From positions 115,316 to 179,315 of the forward strand of contig CAVWSF010000004.1 of assembly GCA_963757605.1 (NCBI GenBank): a DNA stretch of 64,000 bases, written 5' to 3'. The notes beneath the pieces are model-generated. The model saw only the letters and a program-made list of their open reading frames with translations. It was not told where the DNA came from and made no database searches. A program made the translations under genes and the position numbers. This DNA is from JAICJC01 sp963757605. GTDB taxonomy: Bacteria > Actinomycetota > Thermoleophilia > Gaiellales > JAICJC01. This document shows, in pieces, positions 25,492 through 33,739 of the stretch (position 1 is its first letter; every line of letters starts with the position of its first letter).

Positions 25492-26499
25492 GTGGCCCGG
25501 GTTCGCCTGAAGGACGTCGCCGCTCGGGCAAAGGTCGACCCGTCGACCGCCTCGCGGGTGCTGTCGGGCCGGCTCGACCTAGTGAAGGACGAGACGGCGA
25601 AGCGCGTCATCGACGCCAGCCACGCCCTGGGCTACACGCCGAACGCCGTCGCCCGCGGGCTGCGCACACAGCGGACCGGGAGTATCGGCGTCGTCCTGCC
25701 CGAGTTCTCAAACCCGGTCTACGCGGCCGTCATCGACGGGATCGAGCAGCGGGCGGCCGAGCGCGGACTGAGCGTCGTCATCGATGCGATGCGACCCGAC
25801 CGTCCGGCGGACTTCGCCCGCCTTGTCTCGGAGAACCGCGTCGACGGCCTGCTCTTCTCGGCGGCGTCCGATCGCTCGGTCGCGCTCGATGTCCTCGAGG
25901 CGACGGCAGTGCCGTACGTGCTCGTGAACCGCTCCGTCGCCGAAGCGACGGCGTCGGTCGTGCTCGACGAGGAGTCGGGAGTCGAGGCCGCGGTCCGCTG
26001 CCTCGTCGAGGCGGGACACACGCGGATTGCCTACGTCTCAGGTCCGCCGGGCATCGATACGGCGCGGCGGCGGAAGGCGGGGTTCACGAAGGCGATGAGG
26101 ACGTTCAAGCTGCCGGTCGACAAGCGACTGGTGGTCGCGGCCTTCGAGCCGGAGGCCGCCCAGACCGCCACCGCCGGGCTCCTTGCCGTCGATCCGCCGC
26201 CGACCGCGATCTGCGTCTGGACCATCAAGTCGGCGCTGGGCGTGCTCCATGCCCTCCACCAGCACTCGGTACCGATCCCCGAGGCGATCTCGGTGATCGC
26301 CATGCCCGACGTATGGCTGGCGGCCTACTGCTGGCCCCCACTCACCACCGTGGACATGCCGCTCGCCGTCATGGGCGGCCGAGCGGTCGACCTGCTCGCG
26401 GCGATGGTCGCCGGCGAGAGGCCCGAGCGCGTCGTCGTCACCTACCCGCGGCCGTGCGTCGTCATGCGCAACTCGGTCGGTCGGGTCAGCGCTCCCTGA
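25492..26499 (+). CDS. LacI-family transcriptional regulator
   Basis: The 335-residue protein begins with VRLKDVAARAKVDPSTASRVLSG (HTH and hinge) and continues with a LacI effector domain (EFSNPVYAAVIDGIEQ, VDGLLFSAASD, HTRIAYVSGPPGIDTARRR). GTG 25492 is 25 bases after the SDR stop. It is the second LacI regulator of the island. Its recognition helix differs slightly from the first (VDPSTASRVL against VHVSTVSRVL), so they may read similar but not identical sites. Confidence 0.88.
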   Translation: MARVRLKDVAARAKVDPSTASRVLSGRLDLVKDETAKRVIDASHALGYTPNAVARGLRTQRTGSIGVVLPEFSNPVYAAVIDGIEQRAAERGLSVVIDAMRPDRPADFARLVSENRVDGLLFSAASDRSVALDVLEATAVPYVLVNRSVAEATASVVLDEESGVEAAVRCLVEAGHTRIAYVSGPPGIDTARRRKAGFTKAMRTFKLPVDKRLVVAAFEPEAAQTATAGLLAVDPPPTAICVWTIKSALGVLHALHQHSVPIPEAISVIAMPDVWLAAYCWPPLTTVDMPLAVMGGRAVDLLAAMVAGERPERVVVTYPRPCVVMRNSVGRVSAP

Positions 26500-26827
26500 G
26501 GATCGCGTTCTCGACGACCCCGAAGTAGCGGGCGCGCTCGTCGGCGACCCAGGCGCGCATGTCCGGGTCGTCGAAGGCCGCGCGCGCGGCGTCGTCGCCC
26601 GAGAACCCAAGCAGGCCGAGCCCGTCCCATGCCGACGGCCCGGGCGTCCACGACTCGACCACATAGAACTTCGTGGCGACGACCCCGTCGATCGCCGAGA
26701 CGTGCTCTCTGTGCGCGCCGAGCCAGTGCTCGAGGAAGGCATTGTGGTCGAGGCCTACCTGGCCGCGTACGAGACTGAGCCGCCACGTGTCGGGCGCGGC
26801 GTCCCGGCTCACTGCCCGGATCCCCAC
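26486..26827 (-). CDS. EthD-domain protein
   Basis: The 113-residue protein fits the EthD ferredoxin-like fold: DHNAFLEHWLGAHREHV with the F-x2-HW-x3-H pattern, then VVATKFYVVESW and FDDPDMRAWVADE. EthD proteins accompany degradation pathways without an established single reaction. It overlaps the end of the CoA-transferase gene and probably follows it in an operon. It is convergent with LacI (overlap of 14 nt). Confidence 0.7.
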   Translation of the reverse strand: MGIRAVSRDAAPDTWRLSLVRGQVGLDHNAFLEHWLGAHREHVSAIDGVVATKFYVVESWTPGPSAWDGLGLLGFSGDDAARAAFDDPDMRAWVADERARYFGVVENAILRER

Positions 26828-28017
26828 GACCCGTCGCGCGCGCCGCTCTCGACCTCGGCCTCCGAGAGCCCGAGCTCGCGCAGGACCTCCGCCGTGTCTC
26901 GCCCCAGCCGCGCGCCCGGCCGGCGCACCCGCCCGGGCGTCCGGCTCATCCGCGGGACGGGAGCCTGCATCGTGACCGGACCTAGCGTCTCGTCGGGCAC
27001 GTCCGTCAGCGTACCGCGGGCGACGTAGTGCGGGTCGTCGAGCGTCTCGCCGACCGAGAACACCCGCGACACGGCCACGCCGTGCGCGCCGAGCTCGGCC
27101 TCGGCCTCAGCCGCAGTCCGGCTCCCGATCCATGCGGCGACCAGCGTGTCGAGATCGTCGGCGTGCTCTTGCCGGCCGGCCGGCGAACGGAAGCGCTCGT
27201 CGTCGATCAGCTCCTGGCCTCCCAGGGCCTCGAGCAGTCGCCTGGCACGGGACGGAGCGGTGCCGGACACGGCGATCCACTGCCCGTCGGCCGTCGCGTA
27301 CACGTTTCGGGGCGACGAGAACGAGAGGCGCGAGCCCGACCGGACAGGCGCCTGGCCGAGGTGCTTCGCGAGCGTAGGAAGCGGCCCGAGGAGCGAATAC
27401 AGCGACTCGAAGAGCGAGACGTCGATCACCTGCCCGGACCCTCCCCGCGCATCGCGCCAGTAGAGCGCCGCGAGTAGCGACCACGTGGCGAACAGTGCGG
27501 CGGACTCGTCGCCGAGAGCGATCGGCGGGAGCATCGGGGGGCCGTTCGCCTCTCCGGTGATGCTCGCAAACCCGGAGTACGCCTCGGCCAGGGTTCCCAG
27601 CCCGGGTTGCGTGCGCCGGGGGCCCGACTGTCCGAAGCCGGAGATGCGCACGACGACCAAGCGTTCGTTGCGCTCGAGCAGCGTCTCGGGGGCGAGGCCC
27701 AGGTTCTCGAGCACGCCGGGCCGATAGGCTTCGACCAATGCGTCCGCCGTGGCGACCAGCCGCAGGAAGCATTCGCGGCCGCGCTCGGACTTGAGGTCGA
27801 TCGTGACGCTGCGCTTGTTGCGCCCGAGCACCACCCACCAGGCCGAGCGGTCGTCCAGCATGCCGCCCATCTGCCGGGCGGCATCGCCGCCCTCGATCCG
27901 CTCGATCTTGATCACGTCGGCGCCGAAATCGCCCAGGTATGCGCCCACCGACGGCCCAGCGACGATGTCCGCCAGTTCGACGATCCGCACGCCTTCGAGG
28001 GGCAGTGGTGTGCTCAC
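26809..28017 (-). CDS. CaiB/BaiF family CoA-transferase (class III)
   Basis: The 402-residue protein has GVRIVELADIVAGPSVGAYLGDFGADVIKIE, SGFGQSGPRR, and GDESAALFATWSLLAAL with GSGQVIDVSLFES, which contains the region of the catalytic Asp in the family. Class III transferases move CoA between acids. With the MaoC hydratase and E1 genes across the divergent promoter, it suggests CoA-ester chemistry for part of the pathway. ATG 28017 sits near the LacI-controlled promoter region. Confidence 0.85.
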   Translation of the reverse strand: MSTPLPLEGVRIVELADIVAGPSVGAYLGDFGADVIKIERIEGGDAARQMGGMLDDRSAWWVVLGRNKRSVTIDLKSERGRECFLRLVATADALVEAYRPGVLENLGLAPETLLERNERLVVVRISGFGQSGPRRTQPGLGTLAEAYSGFASITGEANGPPMLPPIALGDESAALFATWSLLAALYWRDARGGSGQVIDVSLFESLYSLLGPLPTLAKHLGQAPVRSGSRLSFSSPRNVYATADGQWIAVSGTAPSRARRLLEALGGQELIDDERFRSPAGRQEHADDLDTLVAAWIGSRTAAEAEAELGAHGVAVSRVFSVGETLDDPHYVARGTLTDVPDETLGPVTMQAPVPRMSRTPGRVRRPGARLGRDTAEVLRELGLSEAEVESGARDGSWGSGQ

Positions 28018-28038
28018 CCCTCGCCCGCCAGCACCGTC

Positions 28039-28067
28039 TTGACAGACGCCGGGGCCGGGCGTACAAT
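28039..28067 (+). promoter_or_regulatory. Strong sigma-70 promoter TTGACA-N17-TACAAT
   Basis: TTGACA (28039-28044), exactly 17 nt, TACAAT (28062-28067): the best promoter match in the window. Its -10 overlaps the LacI operator, so repressor binding would block polymerase. It drives the E1 alpha operon beginning at 28111. Confidence 0.65.
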
Positions 28068-28074
28068 CGTTTGC
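28063..28074. promoter_or_regulatory. LacI-type operator ACAATCGTTTGC
   Basis: It overlaps the -10 of the strong promoter, the textbook position for repression, between the divergent CoA-transferase and E1 alpha genes. It is the reverse complement class of ACAAACGATTGC found at 20494. Confidence 0.6.
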
Positions 28075-28110
28075 ATTGCGCGAGTATAGCCGCCACCCGT
28101 CGCTACGGCA

Positions 28111-29076
28111 ATGGCCGCCGCGCTAGACCACCCGCTCCCCGACGACCTGGCGGGCGCCTTCCTCAGGCGCATGTGGGGGATCCGTGCGTTCGAGGAGGCG
28201 ACACAGCGCCTCTTCACCTCGGGGCTGGTGCGCGGCTCGACCCACCTGTGCCAGGGGCAGGAGGCCGTCGTGGTGGGCGCCTGCGGCGCGCTGCGCGACG
28301 GCGACTCGATGCTCTGCACCTATCGCGGGCACGGCGCCGTGCTCGCCATGGGGGCACCCGCCGATCGCGCGTTCGGCGAGATCATGGGGAAGGCCGGCGG
28401 GCTCTGCGGCGGCAAGGGCGGCTCGATGCACCTCACGGACGTCTCGGTCGGCGCGTACGGGTCGTTCGCGATTGTGGGCGCCCATCTGCCGATCTCCCTG
28501 GGCACAGCGCTCGCATCGAAGCTCACCGGCGATGGCAGCGTCACGCTCTGCTTCTTCGGCGACGGAGCCGCCAACATCGGCGCGTTCCACGAGGCGCTGA
28601 ACATGGCGTCGATCTGGGCGCTCCCGGTGATCTTCCTGTGCGAGAACAACCTCTACGGCGAGTACACGGCGAAGCACCTGACGACGCCGATCGACCGCAT
28701 CGCCGACCGGGCCGACTCGTATTCGATGGCCAAGGCGTGCATCGACGGAAACGACATCCGCGTCGTGTACGACGCCGTGACCGCCGCCGCCGAACGCGCG
28801 CGCAGCAGCGGCGGGCCGACGCTCGTCGAAGCGCTCACGTACCGGCACAAGGGCCACTCGCGCACTGATCCCGGGACGTACCGGCCGCCCGAGGAGGTCG
28901 AGCTTTGGCTGACGCGCGACCCCATCCCGCGGCTCGAGGCGGATCTTGTGACGCGGGGCGTTGCCGTCGACGGCGTCCGCGAGGCGGCGGCCGCCGAGAT
29001 CGCGGCCGCGCTCGAGCGGGCCAAGGCCTGGGACGAGCCGGCGCCCGACGCCAGGCTCCAGGACGTTATGGCGTGA
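28111..29076 (+). CDS. Thiamine-diphosphate-dependent 2-oxoacid dehydrogenase, E1 alpha (second copy)
   Basis: The 321-residue protein has TYRGHGAVLAMG, GKAGGLCGGKGGSMHL, GDGAANIGAFHEA ... CENNLYGEYT (ThDP motif) and HKGHSRTDPGTYR. It resembles acetoin and pyruvate dehydrogenase E1 alpha more classically than the copy at 4586. GTGA overlap joins it to E1 beta. The reaction is decarboxylation of a 2-oxo acid and transfer to lipoyl. It is the first gene of a seven-gene operon under LacI control. Confidence 0.9.
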   Translation: MAAALDHPLPDDLAGAFLRRMWGIRAFEEATQRLFTSGLVRGSTHLCQGQEAVVVGACGALRDGDSMLCTYRGHGAVLAMGAPADRAFGEIMGKAGGLCGGKGGSMHLTDVSVGAYGSFAIVGAHLPISLGTALASKLTGDGSVTLCFFGDGAANIGAFHEALNMASIWALPVIFLCENNLYGEYTAKHLTTPIDRIADRADSYSMAKACIDGNDIRVVYDAVTAAAERARSSGGPTLVEALTYRHKGHSRTDPGTYRPPEEVELWLTRDPIPRLEADLVTRGVAVDGVREAAAAEIAAALERAKAWDEPAPDARLQDVMA

Positions 29077-30053
29077 CCGAGCTGACGTACAGGGAAGCCG
29101 TGCGGCATGCTCTTGCAGACGAATTGGACGGGGATCCGCGCGTCTTCCTCCTGGGCGAAGACATCGCGGCGGCGGGCGGAGCGTTCAAGGTGACCGAGGG
29201 CCTGGTCGACCGTTTCGGGCCGGAGCGGGTCATGGACACGCCGATCTCCGAGCAGGCCATCGTCGGCGCGGCGATCGGCGCCGCGCTGAAGGGCATGAGG
29301 CCCGTCGTCGAGCTGATGTTCGCCGACTTCGCCGCGGTCTGCTTCGACCAGATCGCCAATGAGCTGGCGAAGTACCGGTACATGACCGGCGGCCAGGTCG
29401 ACGTCCCGGTCACGATCCGGATGGCGAACGGCGCCTCGCTGGGATTCGGCGCCCAGCACTCCCAGACCGTCGAGAGCTGGTTCCTGAACGTGCCCGGGCT
29501 CGTGCTTGTCGCTCCCTCGACCCCGCAGGACGCATACGGGCTGCTGCGCGCGGCCATCCAGAGCCGCGATCCGGTGCTGTTCTTCGAACACAAGGGCCTC
29601 TATGGCACCAAGGGCGAAGTCGACCGGGATGCCGCCCCCGACACGCTCGGCACGGCACGCATCCGCCGCTCCGGAGGATCCGACGTGACGATCGTCGGCA
29701 CGCAGCTGATGGCAGCGCGCGCGCTTGCCGCGGCGGGCGAGCTCGCCGGCCGCGGCGTCGAGGCGGAGGTCGTCGATCTCCGGTCGCTCCTGCCCATGGA
29801 CTCCGCCACGGTGGTCGACAGTGTCGGCCGCACCGGCCGGCTCGTGCTCGTCCAGGAGGGCCCGCTATCAGGCGGATGGGCGCCGACGCTGCTCACGCAC
29901 GTCGTACTCGCGGGAGCGGACGTCGGCTCGCGCTCGGCGGTGGTCGCATCGGACGACGTCCCGGTGCCCTACGCCACGTCGATGGAGTCCGCCTGGCTGC
30001 CCGATGTCGATCGGATCGCCGACGTGGCCGAGAGACTGGTGAGGGCGGGCTGA
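29073..30053 (+). CDS. Thiamine-diphosphate-dependent 2-oxoacid dehydrogenase, E1 beta (second copy)
   Basis: The 326-residue protein has LTYREAVRHALADEL, LLGEDIAAAGGAFKVTEGL, DTPISEQAIVGAAIG, VELMFADFAAVCFDQ and QHSQTVESWFLNVPG. GTG 29073 is inside the E1 alpha stop (GTGA) and its TGA overlaps the next ATG (TGATG), so production is coupled through three genes. It completes the alpha2beta2 E1. Confidence 0.9.
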   Translation: MTELTYREAVRHALADELDGDPRVFLLGEDIAAAGGAFKVTEGLVDRFGPERVMDTPISEQAIVGAAIGAALKGMRPVVELMFADFAAVCFDQIANELAKYRYMTGGQVDVPVTIRMANGASLGFGAQHSQTVESWFLNVPGLVLVAPSTPQDAYGLLRAAIQSRDPVLFFEHKGLYGTKGEVDRDAAPDTLGTARIRRSGGSDVTIVGTQLMAARALAAAGELAGRGVEAEVVDLRSLLPMDSATVVDSVGRTGRLVLVQEGPLSGGWAPTLLTHVVLAGADVGSRSAVVASDDVPVPYATSMESAWLPDVDRIADVAERLVRAG

Positions 30054-30280
30054 TGGCCGACGTGCTGATGCCCCGCCTCTCCGACACGATGGAGGAGGGG
30101 ACGATCATCGAGTGGCTGGTCGGCGAGGGCGACGCGGTGGCCACCGGAGACGAGCTGGTCGAGGTGCAGACCGACAAGGCGGCGGCGACCTACGAGGCGG
30201 AGGAGGCCGGCGTGCTCCGCATCCGGGAGCCGGTCGGCAGCACGGTCCCCGTCGGCACGGTGATCGCGGAGCTGGCGTGA
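30053..30280 (+). CDS. Stand-alone lipoyl-domain protein
   Basis: The 75-residue protein is one biotin/lipoyl attachment domain: MPRLSDTMEEGTIIEWLVGEGD, then the lipoylated Lys42 in QTDKA, ending VGTVIAEL. E2 proteins normally carry such a domain on the front of a 25-kDa catalytic core plus a peripheral-binding segment. Both are absent here. It is coupled to E1 beta (TGATG) and to MaoC (GTGA), so it must accept the acyl group from this E1, and an acyltransferase encoded elsewhere would move it to CoA. Confidence 0.9.
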   Translation: MADVLMPRLSDTMEEGTIIEWLVGEGDAVATGDELVEVQTDKAAATYEAEEAGVLRIREPVGSTVPVGTVIAELA

Positions 30281-30741
30281 GCACCCGGCCCGGCTTCGGA
30301 CGGTACCTGGAGGACCTCGAAGTCGGCGACGTCTACCGGCACTGGCCGGGGAAGACGGTCACCGAGGCCGACAACCACCTCTTCTGCTGCCTGACGATGG
30401 CGGCGAGCCCGATCCACACGGACGCCCACTACGCGAGCCGCGAGATGGAGGGCGGCCGGAACCTCGTCGTCGGCACCTACGTCTACGCGCTGCTCCTCGG
30501 GATGAGCGTTCCGGACGTCTCCGGGAAAGCGCTGGCCGCCCTGGGAACGGCCGAGCTCCGCCACCTCGGCCCGGTCCACCACGGCGACACCCTCTACGCC
30601 GAGACCACCGTTCTGAACTCGCGCGTCTCACGGTCGCGGCCCGACGCCGGCATCGTCGGCGTCGAGACGCAAGGCGCCAACCAGTACGGTGAGATCGTCT
30701 GCCGGTTCGAGCGCAGCTTCCTGGTGCCGAGGCGGCCGTGA
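30277..30741 (+). CDS. MaoC-like dehydratase/hydratase
   Basis: The 154-residue hot-dog protein has the MaoC signature around TEADNHLFCCLTMAASPIH with the catalytic Asp and His, and GTYVYALLLGMS. MaoC proteins hydrate enoyl-CoA esters. Its place between the lipoyl protein and an SDR supports sequential acyl-CoA formation, hydration and oxidation. GTG 30277 overlaps the lipoyl stop. Confidence 0.82.
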   Translation: MSTRPGFGRYLEDLEVGDVYRHWPGKTVTEADNHLFCCLTMAASPIHTDAHYASREMEGGRNLVVGTYVYALLLGMSVPDVSGKALAALGTAELRHLGPVHHGDTLYAETTVLNSRVSRSRPDAGIVGVETQGANQYGEIVCRFERSFLVPRRP

Positions 30742-31547
30742 TCGCGCCGATCCTCGACGCCGACGAGTTCGCGGGCCGGGTGTGCATCGTCACCGGCGCG
30801 GCGCGCGGGATCGGCGCCGCCATCGCCGAGGAGCTCGCCCGCCACGGCGGCTCGGTCGTCATAGCCGACGTCAACCTCGCGGGCGCGACCGAACGAGCCG
30901 AGATGCTGGCGGGAGAGGGCCTCGCTGCGACGCCCTGGCGCCTCGACGTCAGGAACGCCGCTGAGATCGCACGGATGGTCGACGAGGTGACCGAGCGGAT
31001 CGGAGCACCGGCGGTGCTCGTCAACAACGCCGGGATCGTCACCGTCGCGCCCTCCGACGAGCTGGCCGAGGACGAGTGGCGCCGGCAGGTCGACGTGATG
31101 CTGACCGGGACGTTCCTGGCGACCCAGGCGGTCGCCAGGACGATGCTGGCCGGCGAAGGCGGCGCGGTCGTCAACCTCAGCTCGATCGGCGCGCTCGCCG
31201 GACACCCCGGCCGGTCGGCGTACAACGCCGCGAAGGCCGGGATCTCGTGCCTCACACAGGTGCTCGGCGTTGAGTGGGCCGCCCGCGGCATCCGCGTCAA
31301 CGCCGTCGCGCCCGCCGTCACCCGCACCGAGATGCTCGAGCATGTCCTGCGCACGCTCGAAGGCGCAACGAAGCGGGCAGAGTACGAGCAGCGGACGCCG
31401 ATGGGACGGGTTGCAGAGCCGGCCGAGATCGCCGGCTGCGTCGCGTTCCTGGCCTCGGACAAGGCGAGCTTCATCACCGGCACGACACTGTTGATCGACG
31501 GCGGATGGATGGCAAGCGCCGGGTTCCCCTCCGAGGCCGGCACGTGA
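30738..31547 (+). CDS. SDR-family oxidoreductase
   Basis: The 269-residue SDR has TGAARGIG, NNAGIV, NLSSIGALAGHPG and Y-x3-K (YNAAK), ending with the GTTLLIDGGW motif. It resembles 3-oxoacyl-ACP reductase-like dehydrogenases. GTG 30738 overlaps the MaoC stop. It fits oxidation of the hydroxyacyl product of MaoC. Confidence 0.86.
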   Translation: MIAPILDADEFAGRVCIVTGAARGIGAAIAEELARHGGSVVIADVNLAGATERAEMLAGEGLAATPWRLDVRNAAEIARMVDEVTERIGAPAVLVNNAGIVTVAPSDELAEDEWRRQVDVMLTGTFLATQAVARTMLAGEGGAVVNLSSIGALAGHPGRSAYNAAKAGISCLTQVLGVEWAARGIRVNAVAPAVTRTEMLEHVLRTLEGATKRAEYEQRTPMGRVAEPAEIAGCVAFLASDKASFITGTTLLIDGGWMASAGFPSEAGT

Positions 31548-32113
31548 GCGGCTACGTCCTCACCGGCGGCACCGACGCCTTCGCCGCCGAGCTCGCGGGA
31601 CAGCTGCGGGCACCGGTGACGCGCGAGCCGGCCGGCCCCGCGATGTCGTGGGTCCACCTCATCCCGGGCGACGGCTCGACCGACGAGACCGCGGGGCTCA
31701 TGCACGCCTGCGAGGCGGCCGACAAGCACCTGCCTCGAGGCGAGGGAGCGGGGTTCATCGCGGTCGTCCCGGTGTGGGGCATCGTTACGCCTCCGCGCGA
31801 CGCTCAGGTCGAGCTCACTGCTGCGGCCGCCCGCGCGCTGGCGACCGTCGAGATCGAGCGATGGTCGCGCGAGGGCCGCCGGATCAACGTGATCGCCTAC
31901 GGCGGCCTCGAGGCAGCGTCGGTACCCTGCCTCCGACCCGCTGCCGAGCTGGTCGCACGCACGCCGGCGCACCGCCTCGCATCGGTCGCCGAGCTGGCGA
32001 ACGCGATCGACTTCGTCTCGTCCGCCGCCGCGTCGTACATCACCGGAAGCGTCCTCCCGGTGGACGGGGGCTGGACGGCATATTCCTGGTTCCACCCGGC
32101 GCGCGATCTGTAG
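31544..32113 (+). CDS. SDR-like protein, N-terminally reduced
   Basis: The 189-residue protein ends like an SDR (LANAIDFVSSAAASYITGSVLPVDGGW) but its start (VLTGGTDAFAAELAGQL) has only a trace of the TGxxxGxG motif. It is about 70 residues shorter than its neighbour, and no Y-x3-K pair is visible (the aligned region reads LTAAAARALATVE). It is coupled to the complete SDR upstream (GTGA). It may be a non-catalytic partner in a hetero-oligomer, an altered enzyme, or a decaying copy. The frame is intact, which argues for a product. Confidence 0.7.
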   Translation: MSGYVLTGGTDAFAAELAGQLRAPVTREPAGPAMSWVHLIPGDGSTDETAGLMHACEAADKHLPRGEGAGFIAVVPVWGIVTPPRDAQVELTAAAARALATVEIERWSREGRRINVIAYGGLEAASVPCLRPAAELVARTPAHRLASVAELANAIDFVSSAAASYITGSVLPVDGGWTAYSWFHPARDL

Positions 32114-32135
32114 CTGCGCGAAGAAAGGACACCTC

Positions 32136-32867
32136 ATGAGCGAGTGCGACACGACGACACCGCTGGAGCACCTCGGCCTGTGGCGGGATTGGGTGCGTCA
32201 ACAGCTGATCTTCACCGAGGCGGTGCGCGGGGGACCGCTGGTCTGGTGCGCCGGCGACACGCATCTCTTCGGCGATCCCCTCGGCCCCGTCCGGCACGCC
32301 CACGACGACGCCGCGGAGTACTACTTCATACTGAGCGGTGCGTGCATGGTCGAGGTGGGCGGCGAGGAGCGGGTTGCGAACACGGGCGATCTGGTCTACA
32401 TCCCCGCGAACGCCCCCCACAACCTGCTGCACGAGGTCGGCGGCGAGGATGCGTGGGTCTACGTCCTGGTGAGCCCGAATCTGGCCCATAACAAGTGGCG
32501 GACGTCGGACTACCTCCCCGGCTCGGAGTCGCTGCGGATGACGGTGACGCGGCCGCTCGAGGGCGACGGGACGTCGGCGTCCAACCCGTTCCCCGCGGGC
32601 GTGGTTGAGGTGAGCCGCGGCGCGGCCATCGCAGAGGTGTCCGAAACGAGCGAGGTGGTCTACCTCGTGGTCGTCGGTCAGTGCCATGTCCGAGTCGGCC
32701 GGCTCGCGGGGAACCTCGGGCCCGGCGACCAGGTCCACGTGCTCCGCGACCTCGACCACGAGATCTCGAGCCTCACCGAGACGGCGACGCTGCTCCGGTT
32801 CGATTGTGCATTCGTGCCGTTCGCAGGGGTCCCGCTCGGCCCCGAGGGCGCTCACACCAAGTACTAA
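32136..32867 (+). CDS. Cupin-domain protein (bicupin)
   Basis: The 243-residue protein has a clear first cupin barrel (about 48-120): RHAHDDAAEYYFILSG with metal-binding His and Glu, then IPANAPHNLLHEVG. A second, weaker barrel follows (about 150-230; SEVVYLVVVGQCHVRVG, GPGDQVHVLRD). GAAAGGAC precedes ATG 32136. Bicupins act as isomerases, dioxygenases or sugar-binding proteins; the role is open. Confidence 0.78.
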   Translation: MSECDTTTPLEHLGLWRDWVRQQLIFTEAVRGGPLVWCAGDTHLFGDPLGPVRHAHDDAAEYYFILSGACMVEVGGEERVANTGDLVYIPANAPHNLLHEVGGEDAWVYVLVSPNLAHNKWRTSDYLPGSESLRMTVTRPLEGDGTSASNPFPAGVVEVSRGAAIAEVSETSEVVYLVVVGQCHVRVGRLAGNLGPGDQVHVLRDLDHEISSLTETATLLRFDCAFVPFAGVPLGPEGAHTKY

Positions 32868-32910
32868 AAGCGGCCCCGTCTAGATACTTGATTTTTGATA
32901 CATTCGCGCG

Positions 32911-33729
32911 ATGATTGAAGGCTCGCACCCACTCGACGTGCCCAACCGGTTCGCCGGGCGGCGCCTAATCCTCTCCGGGAGTGGCCGGGGGATCGGCGAG
33001 GCGACGGCCCGCCGGGCCGGTCGCGAAGGCGCCGACGTGATGCTCATCTCGCGCACCGCGTCCGAGGTCGAGGCCGTCGCCGCGTCGATTGCGGCCGACG
33101 GCGGAAGCGCCTGGTCCCACGTGGCGGATGTCGCGGATCCCCAGCAGGTGGACGCGGCCGTGGCCGCAGCCGTCGATCGGTGGGGCGGCATCGACGTGTT
33201 GATCAACTGCGCCGGGTTCGGGTACACGAGCCCGTTCCTCGACTTCCCCGACGAGGAGTGGCGGCGGGTCATGGGGGTGAACCTGAACGGCGCCTTCATG
33301 ATGGCACAGCGCGTTTCGCGAGTCATGGCCGCGAACGGTGGCGGATCGGTCGTGCACGTCTCGTCGATCGCCGCATACGCCGCCGACGGCGACGAGGGCG
33401 CGTACAACGCCTCGAAGGCGGGGCTGAGAGGACTCAACACGACGATGTCTCGTGAGCTCGCGCGCCACGGGATCCGCTCGAACATCGTCGCGCCCGGCTA
33501 CACGGCGACGCCGCTCACGCGTGACTTCCTCGGGCCGAAGACCTTCGACTACGTGATGAACGAGTTCGACCGGATCCCGCAGCGGCGGATGGCAACGCCG
33601 GAGGAAATCGCGGCAGCGATCCTCTTCCTCGCATCCGACGACGCCTCCGCGGTGAACGGCGGCGAGCTCATCGTGGACGGCGGCACCACCGCCAACCTGT
33701 ACGTCGTCGAGACCCTTCCGTCGGACTAG
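32911..33729 (+). CDS. SDR-family oxidoreductase
   Basis: The 272-residue SDR has SGSGRGIG in place of TGxxxGIG, NCAGFG (a changed NNAG), HVSSIAAYA and Y-x3-K (YNASK), and ends with ELIVDGGTTANLY. A weakly AT-rich 40-base stretch (32881-32905, TAGATACTTGATTTTTGATAC) precedes ATG 32911 and may hold its promoter. It starts a two-gene unit with the next SDR. Confidence 0.83.
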   Translation: MIEGSHPLDVPNRFAGRRLILSGSGRGIGEATARRAGREGADVMLISRTASEVEAVAASIAADGGSAWSHVADVADPQQVDAAVAAAVDRWGGIDVLINCAGFGYTSPFLDFPDEEWRRVMGVNLNGAFMMAQRVSRVMAANGGGSVVHVSSIAAYAADGDEGAYNASKAGLRGLNTTMSRELARHGIRSNIVAPGYTATPLTRDFLGPKTFDYVMNEFDRIPQRRMATPEEIAAAILFLASDDASAVNGGELIVDGGTTANLYVVETLPSD

Positions 33730-33739
33730 TGGTGCCCGC

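Noticed and set aside
32881..32905. The stretch TACTTGATTTTTGATAC as a third GntR site.
   Set aside because: It resembles the TTGATC motif only in part and is a direct rather than inverted repeat.
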